Of a DNA stretch of 64,000 bases, positions 25,501-36,012 are shown piece by piece (position 1 is the stretch's first letter; each line of letters starts with the position of its first letter). This stretch comes from Anas platyrhynchos (taxonomy: Eukaryota > Chordata > Aves > Anseriformes > Anatidae). The stretch is from NCBI RefSeq assembly GCF_047663525.1, contig NC_092594.1, positions 38,072,001 through 38,136,000 on the forward strand, in the 5' to 3' direction. Below the pieces are notes generated by a model. The model was not told the origin of the DNA. It worked only from the letters and a program-made list of their open reading frames with translations, and searched no databases. The translations under genes and the position numbers were made by a program.

Positions 25501-28500
25501 CGAGAGAAACCACCCCGAAACAGCCCATTTCGCCCCCTGCCATGACTTATGATGTGTTCTGGGGGCAAAACAACCCCCCGTGTCTAGCTAATGAACAGGC
25601 AGTGATGTATTTTTTTAAAAGGTTGCAGGAGGGTGCCTTGCAGAAATGTGCTGGGGGCACGTTGGAGCCGGCAGGGCTGCGCTTGGCTCCCTGCCACCTC
25701 CTGGGGACGTGCTCCGGTCCCAAAAGCTCAGCCCGGGGTGTGGTGGTGCATGTCGGACCACGAGGAGGGGACCAGAAGCTCCCCTGGGGCTGATGCTTTG
25801 GGGCAGAAACCAGCACCCTGCGCGCTGGCAGCCCGTATTTGCGCTGCCCTCGGTGACGGTGGGTGGCCAGCACGCCCCAGGGTTTTGGGGAGCCCCTCGC
25901 ACCGATGCCATTCCTGCAGCCCACCACGGCACGGTGCAGCCTCGATGGTTTTGCAGCCTGCGGAGCCGTGCGTGGGGTTTCCAGGTGTGCAGGGCGAGCA
26001 GCAGCATCCCACGTGGATGTACGCATGGGGGTGATGTGCAGGATTTGGGCAGTGCCCTTTGGAAAGCAGCACCTGCTGCAGGGAGGGAGAAGCCAGCGAG
26101 CATCCTGCTCCCTCGGGCATGGGAACCAAACTTCCCAACCCCTCCAGGACCCTCAAAATGCCCAAACCACCCTGCACTGCCCACCGTGCTGGTGCCCTGT
26201 GCTCCTGCTCATCTGTTTTCTTTGCTCATTTCATGGGGGGTGGAGATAATCCCGTAATGGTGTTAGCGCTTCATCCAAAGCCTGGGGGACTTTTTTTTTT
26301 TTAAATATCTGCCCCCAAAGCCCCGTGTGGGGCTCGGTTCTGAGCGGGGTGCCCCCCCTGCCCCAGCGAGCGGAGGCTTTGCTCTGTTGCAGGCTCCTCG
26401 CGGGGCCCCAGCCCGCTCACCATGGGGGCTCAGGACACCCTGCCCGTCGCCGCCGCCTTCACCGAAACCGTCAACGCGTACTTCAAAGGGGCCGACCCCA
26501 GCAAGTAGGTGCCGACCAGGGGGTCCGGGTGCGCGTCTGGGAGGGGGGGTCCCAGCTCAGAAAAGGGGGCTGTCACCTCCCCGTGCTGCATTTCGAGCCC
26601 CCCCGTTTCCTCCCCTGGGTCTCTGTGCCCGGCGCTGCAGGTGCATCGTGAAGATCACGGGGGAGATGGTGCTGTCGTTTCCAGCGGGCATCACCCGACA
26701 CTTTGCCAACAACCCCGCTCCGGCGGTGCTCACCTTCCGCGTGCTGAACTACAACCGGCTGGAGCACGTCCTGCCAAACCCCCAGCTCCTCTGCTGGTAA
26801 GCCCCACGCCGCCAGCCTTCACATCCAGCCAGGGAGAGGAGGCTTTCCGCAGGAGCAGGGCGCTCGCAAAAACACGTGCTGGAAGTCTCTGTCCTCCCCA
26901 GGGCCTGGGCAGGTTTTGGGGAGGAAACTCTCAGCCCCTAAATATTGGCGGGGGTATTCCCTCTGAGCAAGCTGCTTGCCAGGCAGCAGAGGGACAAGCC
27001 CTTTCCTGGGGTTTGCTCATTTTTTGCTCACAAAATGCTCCTGCAGTGCCTCTCGCAAGGCACCTGAGCATGAACAGAGACACTCGGGGGGGGCGCGGTG
27101 TTTCTGTAAGGACGGGATTAATCCTGGTCACAGCTGATGGGTGTCTGTGCTCACGGAAAGGGTTAACCCTCCCTAATTAACCCCATTAATTGCTCGCAGT
27201 GACAGTACGCAGAGCGACGCCAGCACGAAGGAGTTCTGGGTCAACATGCCAAACCTGATGACGCACCTGAAGAAGGTCTCGGAGCAGAAACCACAAGCCA
27301 CCTACTACAACGTGGACATGCTCAAGTACCAGGTACGGCTTCTGCTCACGCCCAGCTCTGCCCAAAACCTGTGCGTGCCCTGTGGGTGCCGCGTGGAGGT
27401 AGCAGGAGGTGGGGAAGTGCTGGCCTGGGGTCCCCCCCCCCCCGTGTGCCGCTAGGTTTCGAGCCCCGAGCACGCCTGCGGTGTGAACGCACGGCGCTGC
27501 CTCCTCTGAAACACCTTTACATTCGCTGCGTCTGTAAAATGGGATTTCTCCCTTCACCCCTACGGAAACTAAATGTTTTTTCTGTCATTTTGGAAGGTAT
27601 CTGCCCAGGGTATTCAGTCTACTCCATTAAACCTTGCAGTGAGCTGGCGGTGTGACCCTGCAAGCACTGACCTCCGCATCGACTACAAATACAATACAGA
27701 GGCAATGACCACACCGGTAGCTCTAAACAACGTCCAGTTCCTCGTCCCCGTCGACGGAGGAGTAACCAAGCTGCAAGCCGTGCTTCCACCCGCTGTCTGG
27801 TAGGAGCCCTCTGCGACGGGTGCCGTGGGTGCTGGGGGGTGCCAGGACCAAATCCCATCCCCGTCCTGCAGGATGGAGGCTGTAGCTCTGCTCTGCAAAG
27901 GGGCACGGTGTTTTCTGCTCGGGTCAGGCTCGAAGCTCCAGCTCTGCCGAGCAGCTCTGGGGCCCGGTGCATGCAGCTTTTGGCAGCTTTTGGATGCAGC
28001 CTGGGCAGCGACTCGGTTCCTACAGAAACGCTCTTCTTCCTCTGCTTGCAGGAACGCTGAGCAGCAGAGGATATTGTGGAAGATCCCCGATATCTCTCAG
28101 AAGTCAGAAAATGGAGGTAATGCCCCGAACGTGCGTGTTGTTAGCGATGAATGCTGCGCCCAGACCTTGGCCTCTTTCTCTTGTCTGCATCCAGAGTGAC
28201 CCCTGCCAGGGCTGGCTGGGGATGATGCTGTTGAGAACCCCACAAAAAGCCTTAAAAATCCAGGTCATGGCCCTGGCATGGCTCTGCCAGCCAGAGCTTG
28301 GCCTCACGGAGGGTGTTAGCACTCGAGGCACGGGTTCGGCTGCTCTCCAAGCCCCTCGCTCCATCAGCCCTCCCTGCATTGGTGTTGCACCCCACTGGGG
28401 GCCGCAGCAACCCATGGGTCACTTTTCACATGTGCTTCATGCCAGGGTGTCCAAAAAGCACAAATCTGACGGCAGAATGAGGAGCTTCGCCTCCTGCCCC

Positions 28501-28976
28501 CTCCTGGGGGTCCCCGTGCACCCACGGCAGCGGGCAGTGCGTGCCAACCCGCCGGCGGGGCTGGCGGCGTGCCCCTGCGGGCTCGTAAGGGACCCGTGGG
28601 GGGCTTTCCACCCGCAGGCGTGGGCTCTCTGCTGGCCCGCTTCCAGCTGTCGGAGGGGCCGAGCGTCCCGGCCCCGCTGGCCGTGCAGTTCACCAGCGAG
28701 GGCAGCACGCTCTCCAGCTGCGACATCGAGCTCGTCGGCGCCGGCTACCGCTTCTCCCTCATCAAGAAGAGGTTCGCGGCAGGTAGGTGCCAGCCGGCGG
28801 CTCTCCCACGCGGTGGCAGGAGGTCCCCGGGGTGAAATCCCCGGTAAAATCCCCCCAAAAATCCCCCGTGGAGGTGCGGTGTCTCTGGCTGCACGTGGGC
28901 AGCACCCACTGTTCACCCCGGGGTGGGCGGCTGACTTCTGGTCCCATTTCCAGGTAAATACTTGGCCGATAACTGA
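6552..28976 (+). CDS. SGIP1: SGIP1, SH3GL3-interacting endocytic adaptor (24 coding exons; ATG exon is upstream of the window)
   Basis: Exons: 6552-6615, 7870-7894, 9336-9413, 10004-10060, 10527-10581, 11329-11504, 12363-12374, 13102-13113, 13589-13613, 13979-14030, 14652-14737, 15421-15510, 15810-15884, 16832-17284, 19077-19198, 19871-19997, 22778-22837, 26393-26504, 26641-26796, 27200-27332, 27597-27799, 28052-28116, 28618-28782, 28954-28976 (TGA). All junctions keep phase. All introns are GT-AG except 10582-11328, which is AT-AC. The first exon seen needs one G from an upstream ATG exon (family start MMEG, then [14 protein letters not shown]). About 811 residues are predicted, against 828 in human from memory. 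In the family, SGIP1 is a brain-enriched membrane-bending adaptor of clathrin endocytosis. It binds acidic phospholipids at the N terminus, SH3 proteins (endophilin, intersectin) through a proline-rich middle, and AP-2/Eps15 partners through a C-terminal mu-homology domain. Identity is very secure; individual splice sites were read by eye. Confidence 0.96.
8640..8663. repeat. A-rich simple repeat
   Basis: AAAATTAAAA is followed by an unbroken run of about 18 A at 8646-8663, in the SGIP1 intron between exons 7870-7894 and 9336-9413. No target-site duplication or retroposed body is evident. Confidence 0.8.
10582..11328 (+). other. SGIP1: U12-type AT-AC intron of SGIP1
   Basis: The exon ends GGC T and the intron starts ATATCCTTT at 10582, an exact minor-spliceosome AT-AC donor. 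The 3' end has TTCCTTAGC at 11310-11318 (U12 branch consensus TTCCTTRAY), with the likely branch A at 11316, twelve bases before the terminal AC at 11327-11328. Joining T to CC ACC AGA GGA AAG gives [12 protein letters not shown], against [12 protein letters not shown] in the mammalian protein as recalled. No GT-AG alternative rebuilds this junction. Confidence 0.93.
11329..14030 (+). CDS. SGIP1: SGIP1 acidic/basic linker region with two 12-nt microexons
   Basis: Exon 11329-11504 encodes [21 protein letters not shown] and runs to NIALSPSPV. It has a five-glutamate patch followed by a lysine-rich stretch. Microexon 12363-12374 encodes RKSP and microexon 13102-13113 encodes RRSP. Exon 13589-13613 encodes GTIKRNLS, and exon 13979-14030 encodes [16 protein letters not shown]. 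The mammalian order RKSP-RRSP-GAIKRNLSS is kept. The serine-proline and arginine-rich repeats look like phosphorylation or SH3-linker sequence. Each microexon follows a pyrimidine-rich tract and has a good donor (GTAAGA, GTAAGC), so inclusion is plausible. Skipping either one keeps the frame. Confidence 0.92.
12363..12374 (+). CDS. SGIP1: SGIP1 microexon encoding RKSP
   Basis: Twelve bases, AGGAAAAGCCCG, lie between a TTTTAG acceptor with a long T/C tract and a GTAAGA donor. Phase 0 at both ends. Confidence 0.93.
13102..13113 (+). CDS. SGIP1: SGIP1 microexon encoding RRSP
   Basis: Twelve bases, CGGCGCAGCCCG, lie between GACCGCAG (preceded by a CTCTCTCTCTTCTC tract) and GTAAGC. Phase 0 at both ends. 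It encodes a near copy of the RKSP microexon. Confidence 0.92.
14652..19997 (+). CDS. SGIP1: SGIP1 proline-rich region (six exons)
   Basis: Exons 14652-14737, 15421-15510, 15810-15884, 16832-17284, 19077-19198 and 19871-19997. Landmarks in order: [108 protein letters not shown] and [20 protein letters not shown]. The PPLPPK and [12 protein letters not shown] runs are the type of site bound by SH3 domains of endophilin and intersectin. The DSIFGPVL and LAPLFGPP patches resemble short endocytic adaptor motifs. The large 453-bp exon carries the most bird-specific sequence, rich in alanine, proline and glutamate between VNFSD and KDFG. The first acceptor is a tandem CAGCAG. Confidence 0.94.
14738..14846 (+). 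repeat. 20-bp minisatellite starting at an SGIP1 splice donor
   Basis: Units of the form GTGTGTAGGGCACGGGGATG start near 14738, 14758, 14787, 14807 and 14827, giving a period of 20 with one 29-base step. The first unit begins exactly at the GT of the donor after exon 14652-14737. The array is G/T-rich on the transcript strand. Confidence 0.85.
15226..15238 (+). repeat. Poly-G run in SGIP1 intron
   Basis: An uninterrupted run of about a dozen G follows AATTAGA, just upstream of the 30-bp tandem repeat. Such runs are length-unstable. Confidence 0.75.
15321..15410 (+). repeat. 30-bp tandem repeat (three copies) abutting an SGIP1 splice acceptor
   Basis: Copies lie at 15321-15350, 15351-15380 and 15381-15410. 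Copy 2 differs from copy 1 at two bases; copy 3 diverges only in its last bases, where it becomes the T/C tract of the acceptor at 15420. Each copy contains the perfect palindrome TGCACGTGCA with a CACGTG E-box core. Confidence 0.93.
17285..19076 (+). other. SGIP1: SGIP1 intron between exons 16832-17284 and 19077-19198
   Basis: GTACGT donor and TTGCAG acceptor. I see no coding exon, repeat family or RNA gene inside. The open frames are GC-driven. Confidence 0.75.
19998..22777 (+). other. SGIP1: SGIP1 intron between exons 19871-19997 and 22778-22837
   Basis: GTAAAA donor and CACACAG acceptor. It contains short A- and T-runs near 20527, 20880 and 22036. No exon-like block was recognised, although an unlisted alternative exon cannot be excluded by eye. 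Confidence 0.72.
22778..28976 (+). CDS. SGIP1: SGIP1 C-terminal mu-homology domain (eight exons)
   Basis: Exon 22778-22837 encodes [20 protein letters not shown]. Exon 26393-26504 opens the mu-homology domain ([20 protein letters not shown]), and the domain runs through 26641-26796, 27200-27332, 27597-27799, 28052-28116, 28618-28782 and 28954-28976. Recognisable stretches include [80 protein letters not shown] and [20 protein letters not shown], ending GKYLADN and TGA at 28974-28976. This fold, shared with FCHO1/2 and related to the AP-2 mu subunit, binds Eps15-class partners. It is the most conserved part of the gene and starts at about residue 530 of about 811. Confidence 0.96.
22838..26392 (+). 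other. SGIP1: SGIP1 intron between exons 22778-22837 and 26393-26504
   Basis: The longest SGIP1 intron inside the window (about 3.6 kb), with GTAAGT donor and TTGCAG acceptor. It is GC-rich with several short A/T runs and TATTTTATTTTATTTTATTT-like repeats near 23980. No coding or RNA feature seen. Confidence 0.72.
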
Positions 28977-31900
28977 AGGAAGCTTATGCAAGTCTGTGGA
29001 AAATAACACAGAAAATAACCAAGGACTGCTCTGCGTGGAACGGGTTTTAATTGCAGTTTAAGGAAAATGAACTAAATCCTGCACTCGGGACGTTTCTGTT
29101 GGAAGTGTCAACAACTTTCAGCGTTTTTTTTTTCCCCTCGGAAAACACCGTCTTGACCAGTCCTACAGTATTTACTTCTAGATGTAACATTGTTAATGGT
29201 TTTAAAATGTAATTATTGTATTTGTAAATTGTACTCATTCCAGTAAGGCTGTATTTTGGCAGTTAGACACTTGAGTTTTAGCATTTTACCATTCATGAAA
29301 TGGATGTAATTTAAACTGTGGTATATAAATTTAATAGTAGTACTGTCGAATGGCACAATGCTTACAGAGGTAGATTACATTTTGTCAATATATACGATTT
29401 AAATTCCATACTGATAGCTGTTATCAAGGGGGTGCCTCACAGAGAGAGAGCTAAGCAGAGCCCACGTGCTGGTTTACTTTTTCTTCAGTCCCTTGTATGG
29501 CCGACGGAGATGAATTAAAAGCTCAACCTTTGGGTTTAGCTGGTCCAACTCCAGAACCACATTTCCGTGAAGGTGGAGGCTCCTCGTGCAGCCTCCCAGA
29601 AAAAAGAAGGGAAAATGCCACTTCTGTACAGAGCGTTTCCTTCAAACCTCCCTTGCCAGACAGCTCCGGGAGCGAGCCCGCGTGCCCCGGGCCCTGCAGG
29701 CCCCATGTCAGGGATCTGGGGATGTGCAGCCCCTGTGCCCTTCCATTTCACCGATGAGGCAGGCAAAAAATACATATTAGTGTACAAATATTGAAAAAAA
29801 ACTAACGCAGCTCGAGCCAAAAGCACCTGGCGCTGGGATCAGCATTCGCATGGCCTGGAGATGTTTGCGTCCTGGGGCGGCTCTAGGTCGGGGGGTGTGT
29901 GGTGGGACGGGTGCCCAGGAGAAGTGCAAACCCAGAAGGTAAAGCACAAGTTTTTGAGAGCAAACTCGCCGGTATTCCCAGATGGAGCACTCAGGCCGTT
30001 TAGTTATTTCCCCCCCCCCCGAAATGGAAATATGTATAAACTGTGCAGCCCACCCCCTTCAGACACGGGGCGAAATCTAAGAATCAGTTTCCGCGTAATT
30101 GGTTCATGCTGTGTACAAATGTTGTAAGCTCATGCTTCCAGAAGAGATCTATGTCATAGTCCTGAAAAGAAGGATTTTATAATGTAAATATTGCCAGAAC
30201 ATAGATATTTTCCTTTATATTTTGTTTTCAAGACAAGGTGTTTACATTAGCATTGGGTTTTCAGATGCTTTTTAAACAAAACAAAACAAAAAAAAAAAGA
30301 AAACCAAACCAAAAAACCCAAAACCCCGAGCTTGTCCCACTCGTGTCCCCCAGACCAGGTCCCTTTTTCCAGGCGTGGGTGCTGGGGTCAGCACCCTCCT
30401 GGCCGCGTGCCCCATTCCCTGTGCACGCCTGGGCCCCTCGTGGGCGATGCTGGGACCGAACCCAGCAGTTTGGGGCAGTTTCCCTTCATGCTGTTTTTGC
30501 CAACGTTTCGCATAGCTTTTCAGTTCGCTTGGTGTTTTTTGGGAGCGTTGAACAGTGTCCCAGTAAATTCAGAGCAGCAAGCGAGGGCGTACGTAGGGAC
30601 ATTTATCACCCATTCCAGTCTCCGTAGCGGTGGCAGGAGCCCCCAGCTCCATCGCATCCAGGGCACTTGAGCTCCTCAGGCTTCACCTCTGCGTTTAGGC
30701 AGGAAAATTCGGGTGTCTGCAGGCAGAGGGCAGGCAGGAGATGGAAGGTGGTGAGGGTCCGAGGTGTGTAAATCACCTGGGTGCCTGCAGCCCCACACCT
30801 CTCGGGCTGGGAGCACGCACAAAAAAGCTCTTTGGGCAACAAAAGCAGTGCCTGGCCCTGCTCCCTCAGCAGCAGGGATTCCTTTTTTGATTAAAAAAGG
30901 AAGCATTCAGACAGTCACTAGGCTGGGTGCATTCACAGAAAGGTCTCAGCACGGTCCCTTCAGGCTCTGCTCCCTCGTGCTGGGTCCTGGCACCCGCGGG
31001 TTCGCCCTGTTGCAGATGGGGCCGGGCTGTTTTTCTCCACAGACACCTGCAGACGTGGCTCTTTAGATGTAAGGAACAGAAAGTCCTTTTTTTTTTTTGC
31101 AACTTTTCTTCTCTTGTTTGCTGCAAGTATTGAGGTTTCACAGCCAGCCGAGGGTGCTCCTTGCAGGAGGAGTTCCTGAGCAACTTTCCACATGAACAAT
31201 ATCTAATAACTAGGAGATATTCGATACTAGAAAACATCCCCAAATCAAAAGCATTTCATTTCGTGTTTACTTTTGTTCTTAAATATTGCTCCCCTGCTGT
31301 AAAGCTGCTGGTTATTTTTGCTGTAAGGCCGCTGGCCATCAAACACCAGGCTCTGTGCTGGGCTCTTGCCACGTGCGTGTGGCTTCCCTTGCAAAACCTT
31401 GTCCCGAGCGCAATCGTGCAGCGAGGAAGTTGCACAACTGCACGCTCCTCGCGGGGCAGGCTGCTCTTAGGATGTCGGCGCAGTTATGTGATATTTAAAA
31501 TACATTTATTTTTTTGTCTTCAGCGTGCCCTTTCAGGATTTATCCATTATAGCGGGTTTTTTAACATAGGTGAGAAAAAAAAGCCAATGGCCCTAGTGAC
31601 ATTAAGGTGAGCTCTGGCTCCCAGGGCAGCATTTTCCCAGGCTGTAGGCACCGGGACACGTTGCAATGGGGTGCTCTCGGGGTCCCTTTTGCCTGGTTTT
31701 TGGGCTGCACGGGAGGAAAATGCTGCTTCCACCCTTCGTTTTGAAGCCATGCACACCTGCAGGTGAGAGCCAGCCGCCTTTCCTTTTGACGTGACCAGAG
31801 AGACCTAGGGAAGTCGTTCAGTGCCCAGGTGACAAATTGCCCTGCTCTTGCAGGGGCAGTTATTTTCTCAGCGAGACCCCACACGCTGTCCTTGTGCTCC

Positions 31901-33715
31901 TTTCCCGGGGTCCGGGCAGTTCAAGGTGAGCATCCCAGAGGTGTTTCCCGAGGCTCCTGCAGCACGAATGTCACATCAGGAGCCACAGCTTCACCTTTTT
32001 GCAGCAGAAACATTTCCAAATAGCCAGACTACCACGAGAAGGTGTTGTATTTTTAAATGACCTAAGAGGGTCAAACATCTTTTACCGAAAATGCCCTCAG
32101 ATGCATGTTGTAATTCTGTGTCTCAGACAAACCCGTCTCCGTTTGGCTTTTTTTCTTGTAGAGCTAATGGTGCCCCCCCTGAACACACAACCTATTTCAG
32201 CTCGTGCTTGAGGAAGCCAGTTCTATCCCCTGAATATGCAGTGATTTTCCCCTATTCTTTTGTTGTCAAAGGCGTCATCTTTATGTGAAAATGTCTTTGT
32301 TAAAAATCTTAATTTTGAAGCTTACCGTGACTGAAATACGTAATTTCATCACGTTGTACTTTCCCTGTAAGGAATTACTGTCTCAAAGACTTCATTTCAT
32401 AGCCAGAATTCTTACTCTTTTTCTCACAAATTTACAAGGAAAGCAATTCTCGTAGAGCTAGGAAGTTTTATGATTTTTTTTTTATGATGTATTTTAATTC
32501 TCACTTCATTGCAGAGCAGGAAAAAGGCCTGCAGAAATAGCCCACACCTCCTGTACGATCTCCCCTTGCATTTCGGGAGGGACTGCCGGTAGTGCTGCTG
32601 GCAATTTTCTTGAAAATCGCAGGTGTTGGTGAGGCAATGTTCCTCCAGGGTTTGCACAGAAGCAGGACTTCACTACAGGCCGAGCAGTATGCGAGAAGAT
32701 ACGGCAGGGTTTAACAGGTGCTTAGGATATTTATTTCTCTGTTATATCTCTCTCTCCTTCTTGACAAGCAGCAATTTTGGGGGGAAATGCCACGCTGCGG
32801 TTCGGCCCTGTAATCCATGCATGGTGTCTTTGAAACCCACTCCTTTCTCCCAGCTCCATCCAGGATGCTCTAAGGCTGATGAAATCGGCCAGGTGCTTTG
32901 GTGGCACAAATCTTACCCAAAATTGAGTCACAGTTTGAGAGAGGAATCGCGTCAGGTCTCGGTTCACAGCTCCGGTTCTGCCCAGGACAAGGGAGGCTGG
33001 GCTGCGCCCCCGCTGCTGCAGCCCCTCGGGGCTCAAAGGGAGCCCCAGCAGCAAATTGGGTTCCCCGGGGTATCACCCTATATAAGCTATATCATTTTAT
33101 GAAACCCCTCGTGTATAAAATGTTTATAAATATTTGTGGATTAAGATACACAGGTCTATTTTTAAGATTTAAGTTAAATAAGTTAATGAATGGCTGGCCT
33201 TTCTTGCCTAAACGTGCAATGAGATATATTATACCTTTAGTCTACGATGGCCTAGGTACTGCTTAGTCTGTGATGAAAAACTTTGCTGCTTACCTAATGT
33301 TCTCAGAGAAAAACTGTAAAGACGTACAGGTTTGTTGCACATGGACTCCTGCAGCAAAGCTTTGTATTTGACCACTGGTAATATGAATGTGTTGTATTGA
33401 CTTGTTGAAGATAATCATGAGACAACATATTTTAAATGTTACTTGCCTTATAGATTAGGATACGAATATGTGGATATCATTTTTGTAAATAATGTTTTTT
33501 ATAAATGTCTTTCCTCCATTCTCCCTCTCACCCATTTCACAAAATCTTGAATATGCAATTATTTACCATGCATAATACTGCAACAAAGAATCCCCCACAT
33601 CAGAACAAAGTTTATTAATTCTATACATGAGAACCACATCAAACGCCCACTTAAGTTGCGATTTAAATGTGATTTTTTTTTTTTTCCTTGAAAATAAAAA
33701 CCAGAAAACACTACT
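28977..33715 (+). other. SGIP1: SGIP1 3' untranslated region
   Basis: From the TGA to a good cleavage signal the sequence has no coding pattern. It alternates GC-rich parts with strongly AT-rich blocks (about 29040-29420, 30090-30290, 32040-32500, 33080-33560), as in long neuronal 3' UTRs. The AATAAA at 33693-33698 followed by a T/G-rich stretch is the first canonical signal I found after the stop, implying a UTR of about 4.7 kb. TGTAAATA Pumilio-type sites lie at 30183-30190 and 33484-33491. The extent is inferred. Confidence 0.65.
33693..33698 (+). terminator. SGIP1: Poly(A) signal of SGIP1
   Basis: AATAAA lies within CTTGAAAATAAAAACCAG, followed by GAGTGTGTTTTGCTTCCATG as a T/G-rich downstream element. 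It is the last signal before the minisatellite and the DYNLT5 CpG island. Confidence 0.65.
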
Positions 33716-33754
33716 TTGAGTGTGTTTTGCTTCCATGTGCAGCTGGGGCATGGG

Positions 33755-34250
33755 GCTGTGGTTGGGGTTGGCATGTGGGGACCCATGGGGACATTTAGGG
33801 CCTGTGGGGACATTTAGGGCTTGTGGGGACACATGGGGGCTGTGGGGACATGTAGGGACCATGCTTTTGGGGGCACTTGAGGGATGTGAAGAGCCATGGA
33901 GGCCACGGGGACACATCAGAGCCTTAGGGACCTGTGGGGACCACCTGTGGATGTCATGGGGACACAAGGGGGCTACAGGCACACGTGTGGCTCTGTAAAG
34001 ACCACAGGGACCCCTGGGGACCCATAGGGGCATGGGGGAGGCTGTAGGAACCCGTTATATAGGACCACAAGACCCATGGAGGCTGCTGAACCCTACTGGA
34101 GGGCTTTGGGGACACATGGCGGGGCGCATGGGGACACGGGGAAGGGGTGCTTGGAAGGACCTGAGGGGCTCAGAGGGACGTGTGGCGGCTGTAGGGACGC
34201 TGTGCCAGCACAGCAGAGACCCGGGGGGGTGTCCCATGAGGGGCTGGGGT
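33755..34250 (+). repeat. Degenerate G-rich minisatellite between SGIP1 and DYNLT5
   Basis: About 20-bp units around TGTGGGGACATTTAGGGCC recur, clearest at 33776-33870. They then decay into GGGACA/GGGACC motifs up to about 34.25 kb. The + strand is G-rich and the opposite strand gives proline/serine-rich pseudo-frames. Confidence 0.82.
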
Positions 34251-34279
34251 GACACGAAGAGCAACAAGGCGGCTGTGGC

Positions 34280-34560
34280 GACATCATGAGGAGACCGCGG
34301 GCACAGGGGGACGCTGAGGGGCCGCCGGCCGCGGGGCGGCGCTGGCCGAGGCCCTCCCGGCCCCTCAGCGGCCTCAGTGGGGGGGGGGATGCGGCGAGGC
34401 CCCGGCGGTTCGGGCACGGAGCCCCGGTGCCCCCCGGGCTCTCCCCGGCGGCCCAGCACCGCCTCAGGGCCGGGCGAGGGGGAACGGGGCGGCGGGGAGC
34501 GGGGTGGCGGCTGCCCCCTCACGGGTAGGGGCCGGGGCTGTGGGTACGGGGTGTCAGCGG
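34280..34560 (+). promoter_or_regulatory. DYNLT5: CpG-island promoter region of DYNLT5
   Basis: The stretch is very GC- and CpG-rich (CGGCCGCGGGGCGG, GGGGCGGCGGGGAGCGGGG) and contains the presumed first exon. No TATA box is seen and no clear RFX X-box was found. The boundary was judged by eye. Confidence 0.55.
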
Positions 34561-36012
34561 GGAGCCCGCCCTGGCTTCAAGGCGGTGGGATTTCCTGGGG
34601 AAACCCCCAATTTCTTTGGGGAATTTGGGGGTTTTTGGGGGGATTCAGTGCGTGTGTCCCCGCTCTGCCACAGGTCCTGCCGAGCGCTTCCCGGTGGGCG
34701 CGGTGGAGGCCATCCTGAGGGACGTGCTGCGGGGGTACCTGCGGGAGCAGCCCTACGAGCCCGGCACATGCAGGGAGATGGCGAAGACCATCGCTGAGGT
34801 ACCCCCATGGTTCATTCGCTCTGGGGGCCGTGGTGTCCTCCTGCTGCTTCAGGGAGGCTTGGGAGGGGGTCCCACAGTGCGGTCTCAATCGTATTCTTCT
34901 TCCTTGGTAGGTCATGAGGCATCCATCCCCTTCCCCGTGCCATTTCTGGTAGCAGTTAACGCAAAACTTGAGGTTTTAGGGTTTTTTTTCCAGCAGCACA
35001 CCTCTCACTTGTAACCACAGGCAGAGCAAGGGTGGTGGGCACCATCCAGGGTCAATATAGGCATAAAGCAAACGCTGGAGGGGGCCTCAGAATGCACCAG
35101 GGGTTGGTCTGGAGCAGGAGCAGAGCTATAGCTTGATGGTGGGGGTTGTTTGAGCAGCAGTGGCTCTGGCCAAACACACGGTTTGGACAAAAATTCTTGC
35201 CCTGTCCAGAAACGCTACTAATTGAAGTGTATTTCAGACCTTTCCAAACTAAGCCCTTGGTGGTGCCTGTGTTATTACAGTGGCTTAATTCTGCTCAGTG
35301 ACATGTGCAAACTCCTTGTTGGCTAAATCCAAGAAAAGACTGTCCTGAGCTTTTAGTTTTTCAGCTGATTTGGCCCAGGAGGGCTTGTCGGCATAGAAAA
35401 AGCAGTGCTGCCTCGGGTACCTTTTCCCCCTGTGCTCAGCAGGTGAGTGTGAGTGTGTGTGGGAGGGTGATCTGTGCAGTGGGAGGATGGCACTCACGTA
35501 CCCGAACTCCTCACTTCACATCAGTGCTCACATTCCTGTAGTCAGGCAGAAAGATGTGAGTGCTTTAGCAGATGGAAGTTGTTTTTTTTTGTCAAATGAC
35601 ATCAGCGGCACGCATCCACCTGCTCGTGGGGCTGGGGTGGCGTGCTGTAGATGTTTCAAATTGCAGCATTTCAAAGATTACCATCAGGAATATCGCAAGG
35701 GCTCAGTAGTGCAGTGCTCGCACTGCTGCGTCCCAGAAAACCCAGTCACCGAGCATCCCCTGTGAGGAGAGCTCGCCGTTGGAGCCTAACCACGCTTCTC
35801 TCTTGCAGGTTATCAAAGCTCGGGTAAAAGCCCTCCTGGTGCCGAGGTACAAGATCGTTGTGGTGACGCACATTGGGCAGCTGAATGAGCAGAGCATGCA
35901 GATCGGAAGCAGGTGCCTGTGGGATCCAGCAACTGATACGTTTTCCTCATATGTGTTCAAAAACACTTCGCTGTTTGCTCTTGCAAATGTCTACGCAATC
36001 TATTTTGAATAA
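34377..36012 (+). CDS. DYNLT5: DYNLT5 (TCTEX1D1), Tctex1-domain dynein light chain
   Basis: Exons 34377-34524 (tentative), 34674-34798 and 35809-36012 (TAA). The last two are secure: [70 protein letters not shown] and [20 protein letters not shown], ending AIYFE. This is a complete Tctex1 domain, the dimeric light-chain fold of dynein complexes, and matches human TCTEX1D1 closely as recalled. The first exon is a guess. An open frame from ATG 34377 (or 34389) reaches donor ACGG-GTAGGG in the right phase, but its 49 residues are low-complexity glycine/arginine/proline and do not resemble the longer human N terminus. The real start may be another exon. With this start the protein is 158 residues; human has about 179. 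Confidence 0.9.

Noticed and set aside
27967-29061. 364-residue open frame on the + strand
   Set aside because: It runs across true SGIP1 exons 28052-28116 and 28618-28782 in the wrong frame and through introns. GC-rich shadow.
33563-34033. Proline/serine-rich 156-residue frame on the - strand
   Set aside because: Simple translation of the G-rich minisatellite.
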